This document shows, one piece after another, positions 9,049-18,142 of a stretch of DNA of 64,000 nt. The translations under genes were made by a program, and so were the position numbers. This DNA comes from Kiritimatiellia bacterium (lineage in GTDB: Bacteria > Verrucomicrobiota > Kiritimatiellia > RFP12 > UBA1067), in NCBI GenBank assembly GCA_017405115.1, contig JAFRBA010000244.1:1-64000 (forward strand). Direction: 5' to 3'. A model generated the notes under the pieces. The model searched no databases. It saw only the letters and a list, made by a program, of their open reading frames with translations, and had not been told where the DNA came from. How positions within the stretch are numbered: the first letter of the stretch is position 1; every line of letters begins with the position of its first letter.

Positions 9049-9984
9049 GTGAAGCGCACACTTCCATATGTAAACGAAGCGGTCGCAGACCGAGACTTCA
9101 AGTACTACATCTTCGACTGGGACGACAACATACTCCATATGCCCACGAAGATTCGGATGGAGCATCTCTTCGACGACGGGGAGTGGCGTCCCGTCGAGAT
9201 GTCCACCTCAACGTTCGCGCTTGTCCGCGCGGACGTTGAGCACTACCGTCCGCCGTCCGACGGCGGGTGGGCGGCGGCGTTCGCGGACTTCGAGGACCAG
9301 CCGGGGCGCAGCACGTTCATCGAGGACACCGTGGCGGCGATGGAGCGCGTCGAACACGGCGCGAGGCCGGGGCCTAGCTACAATGCGCTCAAGAAGACAC
9401 TGCGCGAGGGGCGCCTCTTCGCCATCGTGACGGCGCGCGGGCATTCCGCCGAGACGCTCGAGAAGGCAGTCCGCATATTCATCCGCTACGCGCTCAGCGA
9501 GGACGAGCGCGCGGAGATGATGAGCAACCTGCGCGGGTACCGCCAGTGGATCGACGGCGTCGGCGACGGGGAGTTCGGGACGGACGCCGAGGAGCTGGAC
9601 TACTATCTGGGCATGTGCCGCTACGCGGCCGTCACGAACGCGAGCTTCAAGGAGAGGATGGCGAACGACCCGATCTACAAGGAGAAGCTGGCGACTGCGA
9701 CCACGGCGTCCCGGCCAGAGCTCGCGAAGGAGTTCGCCATCCGCGACTTCGTGGAGCACATATTCCACATGCTCCGTAGGTCGGGGCGCCTCGACCGGTC
9801 GGTGTCGATCGGCTTCTCGGACGATGACCCGGGGAACGTCAAGTCCGTCTCGGCTTTCATCCGCGCGGAGCTTTCGAAGCGCTTCGAGGGCATAAAGTTC
9901 GTCGTGTACGACACTTCCGACCGCACTCTCTCCAAGGGCCGGAAAGTCTGCGTCTCGGGCCAGCTGAACCTTCCCGGATTCTGA
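9049..9984 (+). CDS. HAD-superfamily hydrolase-like protein
   Basis: 311 aa with a GTG start at 9049, 10 nt after the preceding stop. HAD motifs are visible: motif I is FDWDDNI (residues about 22-28, DxDxN form), motif II is IVTARG near 125, and motif IV is GFSDDDPGNV near 257. The motif I form DWDDN, without the second-Asp-x-T of classical phosphatases, and a long insert between motifs make the reaction uncertain. A phosphatase or nucleotidase role for a sugar phosphate is a guess from context only. It follows the GH20-like gene closely enough to share a transcript. Confidence 0.7.
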   Translation: MKRTLPYVNEAVADRDFKYYIFDWDDNILHMPTKIRMEHLFDDGEWRPVEMSTSTFALVRADVEHYRPPSDGGWAAAFADFEDQPGRSTFIEDTVAAMERVEHGARPGPSYNALKKTLREGRLFAIVTARGHSAETLEKAVRIFIRYALSEDERAEMMSNLRGYRQWIDGVGDGEFGTDAEELDYYLGMCRYAAVTNASFKERMANDPIYKEKLATATTASRPELAKEFAIRDFVEHIFHMLRRSGRLDRSVSIGFSDDDPGNVKSVSAFIRAELSKRFEGIKFVVYDTSDRTLSKGRKVCVSGQLNLPGF

Positions 9985-10349
9985 TCCGTCTGTAGGGCGC
10001 ATCCGCGAATCGTGCAGCCGCCACGGAACGCGACAACGCCGCCTTGCCGTCCGACGCTGCTCCCGACCCGGATTTCGGCGGTCCCGGCGGCATGGCCCCC
10101 TGGCAGTAAACCAAGTCTCTGGCTTTCGCTTGCGCATACGACCACCGAGGTAAACCGACCTCCCCGCAGCCATGCCGCACCGCCAAAAGTCCTCTCGCTC
10201 GCACGTCGGCCCGTCTAGGCGGTCGCTCAATCCGCGGCGGTGCGCTCAAATCGCGATAGGGGGCGCGGAGAGGTGGTGCCGCACGAGAGCAGTTTCACGG
10301 GTCCGACGGGATTTTGACCCCGGTTGCAAGCCCGTAGCTCGGAGGTTTT
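9985..10349. other. Intergenic stretch with no recognisable gene
   Basis: About 365 bp between the HAD gene and the GH2 promoter. Reading frames here do not look coding and no tRNA fold or clear terminator was seen. A TTGACC at 10314 is too far (33 bp) from the -10 at 10353 to be its -35. Confidence 0.4.
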
Positions 10350-10358
10350 TGATATAAT
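10350..10358 (+). promoter_or_regulatory. Extended -10 box of the GH2-propeller gene
   Basis: TGATATAAT (10350-10358) is followed after 7 nt by the ATG at 10366, consistent with a leaderless mRNA. No matching -35 was found, as expected for an extended -10 promoter. Confidence 0.7.
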
Positions 10359-10365
10359 GTGCCGC

Positions 10366-13300
10366 ATGAGAAACACAGCACTGTCGTTTTGCGTCGCGGC
10401 GCTTTTCGCGACGACCGCCTTCGCCCGTGACGTGGTTACGATGTCCGACGGCTGGACGGCCGACGGCGCGCCAGTCACCATCCCCCACACATGGAATGCG
10501 CTGGATGCCTCCGACGGGAAGGACGTGCCGGAGAACTGGGCGCGCGACTGGTACTCCGCAGGCAGCCCGTCCTACTTGCGCAAGGCGGTGACCTACCGCC
10601 ACGCCCTGCCGGACAAGGTCGACGGCAAGCGGTACTTCGTGCGCTGCGGCGGGGCGTCGATCAAGACGACCGCCAGGGTCAACGGCGTCGAGGTGGGGCG
10701 CCACGTCGGGTCGTTCACAGGCTTCGCGTTCGAACTCACAGAGGCCATGAAGCCGACGGGCAACGAGCTGGAACTCGTAGTCGACAACACGTTCGACCCG
10801 GACGTGCAGCCGATCCACGCCGACTATTCCGTGTACGGCGGGCTCTACCGCGTGCCTGAGCTGATAGTGGCGGGTGCGGTCTGCATCGACCCCCGACGCG
10901 GCGCCGTGGTCGACGCCAACCCGGACAACGGGCATGTCAGGATAACGGTTCCCGTCTCCGGCGCGGCGGACGTCGTGCGCGAGTTCGACGTGGAGGGCTT
11001 CGAGCTGTGGTCGCCGGAGAACCCGAGGCTCTATCCGCTGACGGTCGAGGCGGGCGGCGACTCGCAGACGTTCAACGTCGGCTTCCGCCGCGTCGAGTTC
11101 CGCGCCGACGGGCTCTACCTCAACGGAAGGAAGCGCAAGCTCAGGGGCGTGTGCCGCCACCAGGACCGGGCCGGAAAGGGCTGGGGCGCGAGCGCGGCGG
11201 ACGAGGCGGAGGACGTCCGCTGGATCAAGCTCATGGGCGCGGATGCCGTGCGGACGTCGCACTACCCGCAGAGCGAGGCGTTCTTCGACCTCTGCGACCG
11301 CAACGGCATACTCGTCTGGTGCGAGCTGCCGTTCGTCAACGGCCTCTGGTTCACGCCCGCGGCTGAGGAGAACGAGAAGACGATGGCTCGCGAGATGGTC
11401 GAGCAGCACCGCAACCATCCGTGCATATTCACATGGGGGCTCTTCAACGAAATCTACAACAAGAAGATGACGGATAAGCCTGAGCCGCGCCTCCGGGCCC
11501 TCAAGAGGCTTCTCAACGAGCTCGACCCGTCGAGACCCGTGACCGGCGCGTCGTGCCACACGGAAACCGCCGAGCTCAATGCGATTCCGGACATATTCGG
11601 ATTCAACCTCTATCCTGGATGGTACAGTCGGCCCGGAGTGACGATGAAGGACCGCATCGACGATGCGTTCAGGCAGAACCCCGGCCGGAGCACGATATCA
11701 GTGTCCGAATACGGCGCGGGCGCCGGCCCTCGCCAGCACGGACCGGTCCGCGCGCGGCCAGCGGTCACGAACGGCCCGGAGCATCCCCAGGAATACCAGG
11801 CGTACCTGCACTGGAAGGCATATGCGGACATAAAGAGCGACAGTCGCGTGTGGGGCAGCTTCCTCTGGGTCATGTTCGACCTCGCAAGCGACGCGAAGAT
11901 GGAAGGGGAGCACTACGGCCTGAACGACAAGGGCATGGTCTCCTGGGACAGGATGATCGCCAAGGACGCCTTCTACTTCTACAAGGCGAACTGGAACCCC
12001 GAGCCCATGCTGCACCTCGTGGGCGACCGCATGACCGACACCACGGAGGAGCGGGCGACGGTCCTCGCGTTCTCGAACGACGGCGACGTGGAGCTCTTCG
12101 TGAACGGGCGCTCCCTCGGGCGCAAGACGCCGGACGGCGTCAAGGGCGTGGAATGGGAGGGCGTGGCGCTCGAGACGGGCGACAACAAGGTCGAAGTCGT
12201 GTCGGACAGGTTCCGCGAAGTCGCCCACTGGAAGCGCCGCCCGCCAGACTTCCCGAAGGTCGGCAAGGCGCGCGCGCTCACCAGCGGACCAAAGGAGCAC
12301 TTCCTTGCGAGCTACTTCGGCATCAACTCCTGGAGCCGAGACCTCAGGTACGTGCTGGCGCTCGAGACGGAGGTGAACGGACGGCTCTCCCGCGCCGGCG
12401 AGCCGTGCACGATCGGCGTCATCGACACGAAGGACGGCAACAAGTTCATCCCCGTTTCCGAGACGCGTGCGTGGAACTTCCAGGAGGCCGCCATGGGCCA
12501 CTGGCTGCCGTGGGACGACGACATGATAGCGTTCAACGACTTCCGCGACGGACGCTTCGTGACGGTGGTCATGAACTGGCGCACCAAGAAGGAGCGAACG
12601 ATACCGCATCCGATCGCGGCCGTGTCGCCGGACGGGCGCAAGGCGATTTCCCTTAACTACGCGCGCATCCGCCTGACGCGTCCGGGCTACGGCTACGCGG
12701 GCCCGGGCCAGGACCCGCTAGTGGGCTCTGCGTGGCCCGACAACGACGGGCTGTGGCTCGTGGACCTCGTGACGGGAGACGCCAAGCTCATCGTGCCGAT
12801 ATCTGCCGTGCGCGGCAAGGCGCCCGAGGTGGGGCCCAACGGACTATTCTACTTCTGCCACACAGTTTTCTCGCGCGACGGCGAACGGGTGTTCTGGCTC
12901 GCGCGCGGGATCGACTGGTACGATCCCGTCAAGGAGACCGCGGGGCCGTGGTCGACCACCGCGTTCACGTGCCGCGCCGACGGCTCCGACATACGCGCGT
13001 GCTTCGGCGGACGCGAGTGGGGCGGCAGCCACTTCAACTGGCTCGACGGCAAGACGATGGTGGTTACCGTCTATCCCAAGGAGTATCCCGGCACGTGCTG
13101 GCATGTAACGTTCACCGTGGGCGAGGAGGACCGCACGCCGCACAGGCTCGCGCCAGGCATCCTCGACTGGGACGGTCACTGCGCATGGTCGCCCGACGGG
13201 AGGTGGATGTCCACGGAAGGGTACTACGACAAGTCGCGCCTCAGGAACTGGGTGCTGATGCGCCGCGAGGACGAGGCGACGATTCCCGTCGGCAGCTTCG

Positions 13301-13431
13301 CCGTGCCGAAGGCCTACACCGGCGACTGGCGTTGCGACCTGCACGCGCGCTGGAGGCCCGACGGACGACAGCTTGGCTTCAACTCGGTGCACGAGGGCAC
13401 CCGCCAGATATACGTGATCGACCTCGACTAG
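10366..13431 (+). CDS. Secreted GH2 glycoside hydrolase fused to a C-terminal beta-propeller
   Basis: 1021 aa with a cleavable signal peptide (cleavage after TTAFA, residue about 20). Residues about 25-600 form a GH2 enzyme: sugar-binding sandwich (VTIPHTWNALD...), immunoglobulin-like domain, then the barrel with acid/base Glu362 in WGLFNE and nucleophile Glu448 in VSEYG. From about residue 641 (GPKEHFLASYFG) to the end is a WD40/TolB-like propeller with repeats such as AVSPDGRKA, FSRDGERVF, WSPDGRW and WRPDGRQLGF, resembling oligogalacturonate lyase-type (PL22) propellers. The specific glycosidase (galactosidase, glucuronidase or other) cannot be fixed from sequence. The fusion could couple debranching with cleavage or binding of an acidic oligosaccharide. 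It converges on the next gene with 22 bp between stops. Confidence 0.8.
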   Translation: MRNTALSFCVAALFATTAFARDVVTMSDGWTADGAPVTIPHTWNALDASDGKDVPENWARDWYSAGSPSYLRKAVTYRHALPDKVDGKRYFVRCGGASIKTTARVNGVEVGRHVGSFTGFAFELTEAMKPTGNELELVVDNTFDPDVQPIHADYSVYGGLYRVPELIVAGAVCIDPRRGAVVDANPDNGHVRITVPVSGAADVVREFDVEGFELWSPENPRLYPLTVEAGGDSQTFNVGFRRVEFRADGLYLNGRKRKLRGVCRHQDRAGKGWGASAADEAEDVRWIKLMGADAVRTSHYPQSEAFFDLCDRNGILVWCELPFVNGLWFTPAAEENEKTMAREMVEQHRNHPCIFTWGLFNEIYNKKMTDKPEPRLRALKRLLNELDPSRPVTGASCHTETAELNAIPDIFGFNLYPGWYSRPGVTMKDRIDDAFRQNPGRSTISVSEYGAGAGPRQHGPVRARPAVTNGPEHPQEYQAYLHWKAYADIKSDSRVWGSFLWVMFDLASDAKMEGEHYGLNDKGMVSWDRMIAKDAFYFYKANWNPEPMLHLVGDRMTDTTEERATVLAFSNDGDVELFVNGRSLGRKTPDGVKGVEWEGVALETGDNKVEVVSDRFREVAHWKRRPPDFPKVGKARALTSGPKEHFLASYFGINSWSRDLRYVLALETEVNGRLSRAGEPCTIGVIDTKDGNKFIPVSETRAWNFQEAAMGHWLPWDDDMIAFNDFRDGRFVTVVMNWRTKKERTIPHPIAAVSPDGRKAISLNYARIRLTRPGYGYAGPGQDPLVGSAWPDNDGLWLVDLVTGDAKLIVPISAVRGKAPEVGPNGLFYFCHTVFSRDGERVFWLARGIDWYDPVKETAGPWSTTAFTCRADGSDIRACFGGREWGGSHFNWLDGKTMVVTVYPKEYPGTCWHVTFTVGEEDRTPHRLAPGILDWDGHCAWSPDGRWMSTEGYYDKSRLRNWVLMRREDEATIPVGSFAVPKAYTGDWRCDLHARWRPDGRQLGFNSVHEGTRQIYVIDLD

Positions 13432-13453
13432 CGCGACTTCGCGATTGTGCCGT

Positions 13454-14527
13454 TCAGACGGTGTCCTCGATGAAGACGAACTCGTAGCCGCGCCTGCGCA
13501 GGTAGTCGGCGGCCTTGAATATCTTCTCGGCGTAGTCAGGCTGGTAGGCAAGATAGTCGCGGTAGAAGTACTGCTCGTGGTCGGCAAAGACGACGTGTTC
13601 CTTGTCCGCCTGCCGGGCCAGTTCGCCCTCGATCTCCTCCAGCCCGTACTGGTTGAGGAAGATCGTGTTGCAGAACTTCTTGTAGAGGAGGCGCGTCTTC
13701 TTGTCGTAGACGGCCTTGAACTTGCCCGTCGTGGCGTTGTACTGCTCCCACGTGAGGTGGTTGTAGCCGCAGATGGACGCGTCGAGCGTGCGGTAGCCGC
13801 GGCGGAAGAGCGCCGTGTCCGGCTTGCGGTTGTTCTCCACGCGCATGCCGTGCCCGTATGGAAGCTGCGAGGCGTCGACGTACTCGTACCTCTGGCCGTG
13901 CGTCACCGACAGGAGCTTGACGCCGCTGTCCCGCACCGCCCGGCACCCGTCCTCGTTTATCGGCGACCAGTGCGGCTCGAACGCATACGCGCACGAGCGC
14001 TCTCCGGCGAACCTGCGTATCTCGCCGAACGTCTTGTCCGCGACGTACTTGAGGTCGGCGTACTCCTGGTTCACGAACGGGTAGTCCGGGAACTCCTGGA
14101 GGGCGTGCAGCCCGAAGCGCAGCCAGCCCGACGCCGCCTCGAACTCGCCGCGATAGGCGTCCGTCACGTCGGCGAGGGTGAACTCGTCGGTTCCGTAGAA
14201 GTAGTCGGTGCGATAGAAGAGGTTCATCTGCAGCTTGACGTCGTACCGCTCGTGGGCCTCCTTGAGCACCTTGAAAAGAGGCGTGTCGAACGCGGACTTC
14301 GGACGCGTCCGGGTCATGTCGCGCAACACCCAGATCGTGTCGTCGATGAAGAAGCTTGCCTTTCTGCCGGACATCGTCGGATGCGAATGGATCGTCCAGT
14401 CGGTGATCACCGGGCCCAGCTCCCGCCCGAGCGGCGTCTCCCGGCGTCCCGTGGCGCAACCCTGTCCCATTGCCAATGCCCCGCCCGCAAGCGCAAGGCC
14501 CTCGACGAACTTTCTTCTGCTTGTCAT
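13454..14527 (-). CDS. Tat-exported lipoprotein with polysaccharide-deacetylase-like features
   Basis: 357 aa, minus strand, with a strong AAGGAGG ribosome-binding site before ATG 14527. The N-terminus has a twin-arginine motif (TSRRKFVEG) and a lipobox ending at Cys (AMGQGC), so the product is a folded-exported lipoprotein. The segments FFIDDTIWVLRD and FGLHALQEF resemble the Asp and His regions of NodB-like deacetylases, but the canonical HxxxH motif was not found. Enzymatic function is therefore tentative. It is the second gene of a two-gene operon with the DUF5703-like gene (31 bp between them). Confidence 0.6.
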   Translation of the reverse strand: MTSRRKFVEGLALAGGALAMGQGCATGRRETPLGRELGPVITDWTIHSHPTMSGRKASFFIDDTIWVLRDMTRTRPKSAFDTPLFKVLKEAHERYDVKLQMNLFYRTDYFYGTDEFTLADVTDAYRGEFEAASGWLRFGLHALQEFPDYPFVNQEYADLKYVADKTFGEIRRFAGERSCAYAFEPHWSPINEDGCRAVRDSGVKLLSVTHGQRYEYVDASQLPYGHGMRVENNRKPDTALFRRGYRTLDASICGYNHLTWEQYNATTGKFKAVYDKKTRLLYKKFCNTIFLNQYGLEEIEGELARQADKEHVVFADHEQYFYRDYLAYQPDYAEKIFKAADYLRRRGYEFVFIEDTV

Positions 14528-14558
14528 GTTTTCCTCCTTGTTTTCAAGTGTCGCACGC

Positions 14559-16745
14559 TCACTCCCATTTGCAGTCCACTACCTTTCCCCCGGCGAACGA
14601 GCACGTAACGGTCTTCCCTCCCCGCGCATGGAGGCGAAACGATCCGCTCCATGTCGCCGGCACGCACGGCAGCAGACTGGCCTTTCCCCCGTGCCACAGG
14701 TCTGTCGACGGCTCCTGCGGCGCATCCTGCAGCAGCATCTCCTGTATGCCCAGCTGCATGACGCCGGCGCCGTCGAAGAACGGCGAGCCCTCTACCGGCG
14801 CCCCTTCGTACATCGGGACGTCCGGCGACTTCGCCCCGCCATAGGGCCATCTGTGCGTCCGTCCGACGAACTTCATCAGCTTCTCGACGGCGTTGTCCGC
14901 GCGCAGGCGCATCAGGCAGACAGGCAGGTGGTCCCAGCCCCAGTAGCCGAGCGGTCCGCCGTCCGCGCCGATTGCGTCGGCCTCCCTCTCCAGCGCCGCG
15001 CATGTCGCGAGCCCGCGCGCGCGGTCTGCCTCCGTCGCCGTCGACATGCCGAACGGAAAGACGACATACGCCTCGTTCGGCGCGTAGGCTTGCTTTGGCA
15101 TGCCGACGCGGAGGCCTCCATGCGGCGCCCACTGGCGGGTCCCCGGATGATATGCAAGGACGTCCATCCGCTTGGTCTCGGCGTAGGGCGTGATGGCAAG
15201 CTCGTCGCACGTCGGGAAGTCGGCAAGGCCAGAAAGCCGCTCCCGCACGCACGCCAGCAGGCTTTCGGGATATCCAAACGACGGGCCGTGCGCAAGCGCC
15301 AGGGTGAAGACGTACCGCACGGCGGCAAGGTCGACTATCGAGTCGTCCACCTTCCACCAGCTTTCGTTCACGTTCGTGCACCGCACGTGCCAGCGGCCGT
15401 CGTCGCCTTTCTCGAGGATGCCGAGATACAGTTCCGTCCAGTCGCGCATCCATTCGGACATGACCGGCAGAAGCGTCCGGTCTCCAGTATAGCGCATGTA
15501 CTCGGCGAGCTGCTGTATGTACTCGGCCGTTCCGGTGTAGATGTGGCTTAGCCAGCCGGCCTTGACGGACTCCCGCTCGCGTCGGCCCGCAGCCCGCCGT
15601 TCTGCGGACGGCGCTTCGTAGGGAATCGCCGCCCGCGACTGCCGCGGCGGCACTGCGCCGCCCCAGAACGGATGCATCGAGAGGTCGACGGTCTCCGGCA
15701 TGTAGGCGCCGTCGATCTCCCTGAACCGGCACTTGGCGCGTATGCGCGGCAGGCACTCGTCGTAGAACGCCAGTATCTTTCTGGCGAACTCCGGGTGTCC
15801 GGCCGCGCACATCGGCCAGACGAGCTCGCGCGTGTTCTGCCACCAGAATCCCGCGCCCCAGCCGCGGCGGTCCTCGACGACCAGCCCAGGGCCGCCGTTG
15901 AACTTCGGCGGCAGCTCGCCGTAGCCGACCGACGCCCAGGAATAGAGGTTGACGAACCAGAGCCTCGTAAGGCGCTCGGCGTCCGCGTCGCCGTAGAGGA
16001 CGACCCATCCCCTGGACCAGTAGTCGCTCCACCAGGCCAGCCGCTCGTCGCGCTGCTTCGCCTCGGGCTTTTCCATTGCAGCCTGCGCCGCCGCGTCGGA
16101 CATCGCCACGGCAAACCGCCATGATTCCCGCGTCGTGTCGGAATGGCGCACGACGGTTCGGTATACGCGGCCGGCATCGGGATCCGACTCGATGAAGACG
16201 GCGCGGCCTGCGCTTCTCTCGATCCGGCCGTCCACCCCGGCGCATCCGACGCGCCAGTTGTCAAAGGCCACCTCGTCCGCCGAGCGGCGCGTCCGCCTGT
16301 CGCGGACAAGGCCGACAAGCGCCCCTGTCGCCCGGTCGCCCGAGAGGGAGATGTCGACTGTTCCGTCCGACGCGCCGAGCGAGAGGGACACCTCGCCATG
16401 CGCCACGTCCATCGTCTGGGTGAAGGACGAAAGGCTCCTCAGCCCCGGGAAGCGCACCGTGACGTGGCCCGGCGACAGCAGGGATCGTCTGCCCCAGCGG
16501 TCTTCCTGGCCGCGAGGGACGAGATAGTCCGTGCGCGAAAGATGAAGATGGAGGTCGTCCGTGCCGAAGCTGACCATGGCGGAGAGGTTCCCTGCGCCGA
16601 AGGGCATGACCTGTTCGGGACGCCCCGTGCGGAAGCCCTGCCGCGTCGGAGCCCCGTTGGGCTCGAGGAACACGACGCGGCAGAAGTCTGGTATCTCGAC
16701 CGCCGATGCGACGCATAACGCCAATGTGGCCGTCAATAGCGACAC
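14559..16745 (-). CDS. GH95-like / DUF5703-type secreted glycoside hydrolase-like protein
   Basis: 728 aa, minus strand, GTG start at 16745 with AAAGGAGG upstream and a short N-terminal signal peptide (about residues 1-15). The opening MPFGAGNLSAMVSFGTDD resembles the PLGNG-x(n)-MV region of GH95 alpha-L-fucosidase-like enzymes and of DUF5703. The centre (RGWGAGFWWQNTRELVWPM, then helical repeats) fits an (alpha/alpha)6 toroid. The catalytic residues cannot be assigned confidently. Location in the polysaccharide locus and co-transcription with the Tat lipoprotein support a role in oligosaccharide side-chain removal. Confidence 0.65.
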   Translation of the reverse strand: MSLLTATLALCVASAVEIPDFCRVVFLEPNGAPTRQGFRTGRPEQVMPFGAGNLSAMVSFGTDDLHLHLSRTDYLVPRGQEDRWGRRSLLSPGHVTVRFPGLRSLSSFTQTMDVAHGEVSLSLGASDGTVDISLSGDRATGALVGLVRDRRTRRSADEVAFDNWRVGCAGVDGRIERSAGRAVFIESDPDAGRVYRTVVRHSDTTRESWRFAVAMSDAAAQAAMEKPEAKQRDERLAWWSDYWSRGWVVLYGDADAERLTRLWFVNLYSWASVGYGELPPKFNGGPGLVVEDRRGWGAGFWWQNTRELVWPMCAAGHPEFARKILAFYDECLPRIRAKCRFREIDGAYMPETVDLSMHPFWGGAVPPRQSRAAIPYEAPSAERRAAGRRERESVKAGWLSHIYTGTAEYIQQLAEYMRYTGDRTLLPVMSEWMRDWTELYLGILEKGDDGRWHVRCTNVNESWWKVDDSIVDLAAVRYVFTLALAHGPSFGYPESLLACVRERLSGLADFPTCDELAITPYAETKRMDVLAYHPGTRQWAPHGGLRVGMPKQAYAPNEAYVVFPFGMSTATEADRARGLATCAALEREADAIGADGGPLGYWGWDHLPVCLMRLRADNAVEKLMKFVGRTHRWPYGGAKSPDVPMYEGAPVEGSPFFDGAGVMQLGIQEMLLQDAPQEPSTDLWHGGKASLLPCVPATWSGSFRLHARGGKTVTCSFAGGKVVDCKWE

Positions 16746-16780
16746 AAGCCAAAACCTCCTTTCTCAGATCTGCGGCATGA

Positions 16781-16789
16781 AGTTTACCA
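16781..16789 (-). promoter_or_regulatory. Extended -10 promoter of the minus-strand two-gene operon
   Basis: Reading the minus strand, TGGTAAACT (complement of 16781-16789) precedes the GTG start at 16745 by about 35 nt, with the ribosome-binding site AAAGGAGG in between. It shares the TGG extension seen at the plus-strand promoters. Confidence 0.5.
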
Positions 16790-16920
16790 TATTTGCGCCG
16801 CCCCATCAACGGCAAGAGGCGCATCTCGGACATTGCAAAACGGGCTGCAGGCACAGTGAACCAAATCACCATGCATTCGCTGACCATGCCTGATTTTCGC
16901 CTCAAGGCGAACCGGAGAAA

Positions 16921-16929
16921 TGGTATAAT
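16921..16929 (+). promoter_or_regulatory. TGGTATAAT promoter of the dehydrogenase-symporter-esterase operon
   Basis: TGGTATAAT is followed by a 34-nt leader to the ATG at 16964, with a weak TAGGGA ribosome-binding site. No leader ORF with a normal start codon is seen here, in contrast to the lysA, fic and tadC promoters. Confidence 0.7.
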
Positions 16930-16963
16930 ACGCACATCCGGGTCGGTTTGAGATAGGGACAAC

Positions 16964-18142
16964 ATGAGAGACGGAAAGCTAGTGATGGGGCAGATAGGCT
17001 GCGGCGGGTTCGCGCGCGACCAGGATCTGCCGAACTTCAGCGCCCGCGATGACGTGGTGATAAAGTACTGCTGCGACCCCGATCCCGAGACGGCCGGGTG
17101 GGCGGCGTCCACGTTCGGCGGCGAGCGGGCCGTCGGCGACTACCGTGCCGTCGTAGACGACCCCGAAGTGGATTTCCTCAAGGTCTCGACGCCGCACGAC
17201 ATGCACAAGCCGATCGTCGTCGACGCGGCCGCGAGGGGCAAGCACGTCTTCTGCGAGAAGCCCATGGCCATGAGCCTAGAGGACTGCTGGGAGATGGCAA
17301 GGGCCGTGCAGAAGGGGGGCGTGAGGTTCTGCGTCGACATGAACCGCAGGATGGCCCCCGCGATGCAGGCGCTCAAGCGCCGAGTGGCCGAGCAGGCGGC
17401 GGCTCCGCGGCACAATCCGTGGCGATACGTCGAGAAGACGCGCGAGCCGATGTTCGAGGAGACGAGGACGAACCTGCTCGTGCGCATACAGGACGAGTCC
17501 TCCAGCTACCGCCTCGTGCACCTCGACCCGGCGCACGGCGGCGGGCAGGTCATCGGAGAGTCGGTGCACTGGCTCGACCTCGCGTGCTGGTTCTTCGCCC
17601 CCGCGCGCCCGGTGGAGATCACGGGGTGGGGCACGGCCAGGCTCTCGCACGGAATCAACATGCTCTTCTCGGACGGCAACGCGGCGACGGTCGTGTTCGA
17701 CGTGTGCGGGACGTTCGACTATCCCAAGGAGATGTACGAGGTCACGAGCAACGCCGCGCTGTTCAGGTCGATGTTCTTCGTGGAGAACCGATACTACGGC
17801 ATGTGCGGAGAGGAGCGCGAGACGTTCCCGCTGCAGTTCGACGCATATGCCGACAGGGTGAGGGGTGAGGGCTTCGACGCGTTCATGGAGAAGTCGCGCC
17901 TGCGGCAGGAGGCCGCGGCGAAGGACGGCCTGAAGGCCAGCTGGGGGGCGCTTGGCGTCGACAAGGGCCACCGCGCGATGCTCGACGGCTTCGTCGCCGC
18001 CGTAAAGTCCGGCGGGCCTACGCCGTGCGACGAGATGGCCGGCATGAGGGCGGTGCTCCTCTCGAACCTCGCGATGCAGGCGATAAGGGAGCGCCGCGCC
18101 GTAGCCGTCCCGGTTGACATGTACGAGCCTGTCTTCGCATGA
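16964..18142 (+). CDS. Gfo/Idh/MocA-family oxidoreductase
   Basis: 392 aa NAD(P)-dependent sugar or cyclitol dehydrogenase-type protein. The Rossmann motif GQIGCGGFAR is at residues 8-17, the family EKP motif (CEKPMA) is at 97-102, and the C-terminal alpha/beta domain carries GGGQVIGESVHWLDL with the conserved His. No signal peptide is present, so it acts in the cytoplasm. The symporter gene starts inside its stop codon (ATGA), and the esterase is coupled likewise. This suggests it processes the sugar, perhaps a uronic acid, that the symporter imports. The precise substrate is unknown. Confidence 0.85.
   Translation: MRDGKLVMGQIGCGGFARDQDLPNFSARDDVVIKYCCDPDPETAGWAASTFGGERAVGDYRAVVDDPEVDFLKVSTPHDMHKPIVVDAAARGKHVFCEKPMAMSLEDCWEMARAVQKGGVRFCVDMNRRMAPAMQALKRRVAEQAAAPRHNPWRYVEKTREPMFEETRTNLLVRIQDESSSYRLVHLDPAHGGGQVIGESVHWLDLACWFFAPARPVEITGWGTARLSHGINMLFSDGNAATVVFDVCGTFDYPKEMYEVTSNAALFRSMFFVENRYYGMCGEERETFPLQFDAYADRVRGEGFDAFMEKSRLRQEAAAKDGLKASWGALGVDKGHRAMLDGFVAAVKSGGPTPCDEMAGMRAVLLSNLAMQAIRERRAVAVPVDMYEPVFA

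Noticed and set aside
9985..10349. A tRNA or small RNA between the HAD and GH2 genes
   Set aside because: The GGTTGCAAGCCC stretch hints at a T-arm, but no cloverleaf with acceptor stem could be folded.
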